This document shows positions 60,477-64,000 of a stretch of DNA of 64,000 nucleotides, piece after piece (within the stretch, counting starts at the first letter, position 1; the number at the start of each line of letters is the position of its first letter). Made by a program: the position numbers and the translations under genes. The stretch spans positions 24,495,058 through 24,559,057 of the forward strand of contig NC_055990.1 in assembly GCF_018446385.1 (NCBI RefSeq), given 5' to 3'. The notes below the pieces were generated by a model. That model did no database searches. It saw only the letters and a list, made by a program, of their open reading frames with translations, and was not told the DNA's origin. The DNA is from Zingiber officinale. Taxonomy: Eukaryota; Streptophyta; Magnoliopsida; Zingiberales; Zingiberaceae.

Positions 60477-61915
60477 TATTAGATCGGATGAGTGCGATAG
60501 AGGGGGAGGGGGGGGGGGGGTGAATATCGTGCTTTTTAAAACTTTTCTTTTCGTATTTAAAAACAAGTAGAGTAAGTAGCGGAAAGTAAAATGAAAGACT
60601 AGTTCGTTTATTTCGTTCGAAGTCTAGGTCGACTCCTACTCGAAGGTCCGCGATCCTTGACCGCACCGATGGACAATCCACTATAACCCTTCTTTCCCAA
60701 ATCCTCGGAAAGAAGCAGATCGTACAGATACAAAGATATAAGATAGTAACAATCCTACTATCTTATATGAATTTAAGTGCAATACAAATAAAGTATACCG
60801 ACAATAGTAAGTGAAGGTTGAAGCTCGGTCGGTACTTTCGGACGAAGTAGGTTGAAGAGTCGTAGAAGACTTATAGCATGGTCCGCTTGCAGAGATGAGC
60901 TTTGAGATGATCAGAAATAGTATTGTCCAGCCTCAAACCTCGAGCCCCTTTTTATAAGTATTTTGAGGTTCGGTCGACCGATCCCTTTGTTTGATCGGCT
61001 AAACCAGCTCCCTTCCTTCTTTGCTGGAGTCTGACGCTGGCTCGATCTTTTGCATTAACTAGTCATTAAGGGTTCGATCAACTAATCCCATTTTTCGATC
61101 GACCGAACAGGCTCCTTCCCTGTTCGTCGAAATTTGCCAAGATCCTCATTTAATGCTTCTTTAATGTTGATTGGTTCGATCGACCGATCCATGGGTTCGG
61201 TTGATCGATCAACTCTTTTTCCTTTTGCTTCTGATCGATGCTGATGAACTGGCCTGTGCTGAGTCATCATGTTCGGTCGACCGATCTTACTTATCGGTCG
61301 ACCGATCAAGACTTGATCTGACTCGTCTGTTCTAGTATGATATGATCACTGCTTTGATCTCTCCTTGTTCGGTCGACCTATTCACTGGTTCGGTCGACCG
61401 ATCCAGTCAGACCTACAAAATAGTGTTAGACAAAACATCCTGCAAAACAGATGTTAGCACAATAATATTATAATGCATGAGTAATATAAAAGACAGTAGA
61501 ACTGTCATGATCTCAACTTGGAAATCTTTCCGGTTTCTTCAGTTGGATCAGCGACCTAAGGTTATTCCCTTGGGGAACCCGACCTCACTGTCGCTCTTTT
61601 TTACCTCAACCTACCTGCCAAACTTAGATCGTCCAGATCTAGTTTGGACTTTTCACTTATCTTTGATCGGTTTGCCAGGACTTTTCTCTTGATCTTCGGT
61701 CCTCCAAACCTCTCAATCACACTGCCAAGCATCGGATCTCCTCGACCCACTTGGACTTACACCTGGGTTCCACGACCTGCTAAGATTTCTCCTGCCTAGC
61801 CTCCAACTAGGTCTTTCCCGGTTGAATAAGCAACCTGCACACTCAGTCAACTTGTTAGATCACAACAAGACATAACTTGAACCTTTGACAACATCAAAAC
61901 ATATGTAAATTTTTA
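60477..61915 (-). repeat. LTR of gag-only SIRE-type element 3
   Basis: The left end TATTAGATCGGATGAGTG and AGAGGGGGAGG-G13-TGAATATC (60508-60520) is the terminal motif. Bases 60965-61400 carry eight or so GTTCGGTCGACCGATC-like palindromes. The right end is degenerate (AACATCAAAACATATG near 61890-61906), so the boundary is approximate. Confidence 0.65.
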
Positions 61916-61989
61916 GATTTTGTTGGTATTATTGATGTAGTTGAATAAGTCTGATAAGGTTTTTTTTTTAAAAAAAATAATTAAGGTTT

Positions 61990-62400
61990 AAAATTTGTTT
62001 AATAGGTTCAATTAAGTTTTTAAAATAATTTTAATTAAGTTTTTAAAATAATTTAATTATGTTTTTAAAATAATTTAATTAAGTTTTAAAATAATTTTAA
62101 TTAATAATTTAAAATAATTTAAATTAAAATTTTAAAATAATTTAATTAAGTTTTTAAAATAATTTTGATTAAGTTTTTAAAATAATTTAAATTAAGTTTT
62201 TTAAAATAATTTAATTAAGTTTTTAAAATAATTTAATTAAGTTTTTTAAAATAATTTTAATTAAGTTTTTAAAATAATTTAATTAATTTTTTAAAATAAT
62301 TTAATTAAATTTTTAAAATAATTTTGATTAAGTTTTTAAAATAATTTAAATTAAGTTTTTTTTAAAATAATTTTAATTATTATTTTTTTTAATAATTTAA
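61990..62400. repeat. AT-only minisatellite, unit about 20-22 bp
   Basis: Many units of the form AATTAAGTTTTTAAAATAAT, varying by one or a few bases, fill this stretch. Confidence 0.85.
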
Positions 62401-62521
62401 TTAGGTTTGATATTAATTAGGTTTAAGGTTAATTTGAATTATTGAAAAAGGTTATTGAACTCATGTTAGATTCAAACTTAGCTTTGAGTTAATTAAGCAG
62501 ACTTCCTAAGGATAAGTTTTC

Positions 62522-62587
62522 AATTTAGTGGCGAGGCATATGACCTTCTTGTGTATCAATGGTGGACCACTTGCTGAAGACTTTCCA
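62522..62587 (-). other. Shared retroelement module, degenerate copy in element 3
   Basis: GTGGCGAGGCATATGACCTT then CTTGTGTATC and GGACCACTTGCTGAAGAC; only the core is well kept. Confidence 0.6.
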
Positions 62588-62870
62588 AACTATTCCCGCT
62601 CAAAAAACTTATACTAAATTTTGGTCTAACTAGCCCATGTTTAACTAGGATAGCTTCGGTCAGATCCACTAAGTCTAGTGCACTAGGTAGAATACACAAG
62701 ATTCAGCCTAGACATGCCTTCGACAAAGCTTCCTTGACGTACTACCATCCCAATCCATTCTGATGCTATGTTGTAGGGTTTGGTAAATCTTTTTTATCTA
62801 ACCATTCTAAGCAGACAGTAAACCTAATCATAAGTGTATGAGTTTGATTAATCATGTTGGTTGAATTGTC

Positions 62871-64000
62871 TTTCTAGTTGCTCCCCCTGAGTCATAGCTT
62901 AGATAAGGTCTATCTAAGTAATAAATTTGACTCTTAGGGATTAAGTATAGGTTTGGTTTAATTGGTTTGATTAAATGTTTTGTTTAGACCCATGCTTGAA
63001 CTTGACTTCTAACATTTTGACTAATTAATGACAAGTATGATTTGTTTGTTTGTTTAGGATTATAACCAAGTCTTGATTTGTTGTACATGACTCATTGTGA
63101 TCCAAGTACCATGTTTAGACACTTGGACCCCAGTTCGAACTTTTTCAACGTTTTCTTGAGTCGCTCGATTTGACCTTTCAAGTCAGAATTTTCTTCCTCA
63201 AGTTTTTCAACTTTAGTTGAAGTTCCGACTTGAACTTGGTTAGTCAGGTCACTGAAGTTAACTTGCTGCTTAAGGTGGTCTATTTCCTTAAGTAACAAGT
63301 TATTTTATTTTTCCTATTTTGACCATTTTTTAAACAAGCATTTAACTACTTTAAGCAAGTTAGACTTAGAATAAATTGTTACCATATTTGGATCTTCTGA
63401 TCCGTTGCTTCTTTCGGACTCGATGTCGATTTCGGACTCGTACTCTTCATCGGACTCGGAGTCAGAATCTTGGTTTTTTTCCATAAATGCAAGATGGATC
63501 GAATGCTTTGTATGTTCCGTGTCAGATTCGTCGGAAGAGGTCTCGTCCTATGTTGCTTGGAGGGCTTTCTTTCATCTTGTCGATTTAGGCCTTTCTTCCT
63601 TCCTATTTGGGCATTCATTTTTGAAATGTCCCTTTTTGTTGCATCCATAAAAAATCACTTCTGATTTGTTTTGGGTCTAGTTGAGTAGTGTCTTCTTGGC
63701 ACTTTTTCTGAATTTCTTCGTCGTCAGCAATCTCTGGACCATGTTGACTAACTCTTCTTCATTTGTTGAGTCAGCGTCTGACTCGCTTTCAGACTCGTTC
63801 TTTGTTCTTGTTTGAGTTCCCTTGCTTGGACCTACATACAAAGCTACTCCTTTCTCGACATGGCTTATGTTAGATTGTTTATGTAATTCCAATTCACAGA
63901 ATAATTCATCTAACTTAAGAATTGAAAGATCCTTAGAAACTTTGTACGCATCTACAATTGATGCCCACAAAGCATTCCTCGGAAAAGTGTTTAACGCGTA
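62871..64000 (-). pseudogene. SIRE-type gag, element 3, running out of the window
   Basis: Minus reading from 63970: ALWASIVDAYKVSKDLSILK-like sequence, ESESESDADSTNEEELVNMV, and a knuckle near 63650-63610 that reads FYGCNKKGHFKNEC. The first cysteine is replaced by phenylalanine, so zinc binding is doubtful. Then come an acidic serine-rich stretch, a coiled coil (LLKEIDHLKQQVNFSDLTNQ and VEKLEEENSDLKGQIERLKK), SKCLNMVLGSQ, and the terminal segment near 62940-62880 (LDRPYL-SYDSGGA-like), where coding similarity stops. The same endpoint occurs in element 2. Confidence 0.82.

Larger units (their letters stand above)
61916..62870 (-). mobile_element. AT-rich internal region in place of pol, element 3
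   Basis: Between LTR and gag no enzyme is coded. A tandem array dominates 61990-62400. The shared module remnant is at 62522-62587. Confidence 0.7.

Overview
The window is plant nuclear DNA, almost certainly monocot. The one intact, unmistakable gene (an OVATE family protein at 48.8-49.5 kb) has the very GC-rich codon use typical of many monocot genes, while most of the rest is AT-rich and built of nested LTR retrotransposons. The species cannot be fixed from sequence alone; Zingiberales would fit, but that is a guess.

Host genes are few. At the left edge (1-720, minus) is a decayed CC-NB-ARC disease-resistance gene running out of the window. At 2.6-3.7 kb (minus) is a WRC-domain protein with a polyglutamate tract. 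At 48.8-49.5 kb (plus) is the OVATE family gene. The remaining genic-looking reading frames belong to retroelements or are shadows of repeats.

From 4.6 to 23 kb lies a four-level nest. A SIRE-like Copia element on the minus strand (LTR 4587-5905, 3' internal part 5906-6740, RT/RNase H remnant 19503-20793) was entered by an element now left as a 2.0-kb solo LTR (6741-19497). That LTR received a complete Angela-type Copia element (7590-18339, perfect 5-bp target duplication). The Angela integrase gene was in turn split by a reverse-oriented SIRE-type solo LTR (12414-14065, perfect 5-bp duplication). The SIRE pol is cut again at 20794 by a gag-bearing, pol-less element, whose zinc knuckle was hit by another complete minus-strand Copia element (23024-32844, perfect 5-bp duplication).

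From 32.8 to 47.6 kb come plus-strand SIRE-type 3' ends and LTRs (34617-35719, 36256-37906), a minus LTR fragment, a solo LTR carrying a 66-bp minisatellite (38831-40572), and a Copia RT/RNase H remnant split by a 3.26-kb Tekay-like solo LTR (43283-46543) that holds two tRNA-like modules. A hAT-type MITE (47583-47738) precedes the OVATE gene.

From 50.6 kb to the end are a foldback element, a CACTA transposon end (53386), and two minus-strand SIRE-derived elements. These carry LTR, AT-rich repeat and gag but no pol (54009-59515 and 60477-64000), interrupted or bordered by plus-strand LTRs of a shorter family.

The signals most worth following are: a recurrent gag-only element architecture with a shared gag endpoint; a roughly 100-150-bp module shared between the LTR of one Copia lineage and the internal region of another; two Angela LTRs whose divergence is sharply mosaic; a young-looking Copia insertion whose pol is already dead; and tRNA-like modules inside a giant LTR.
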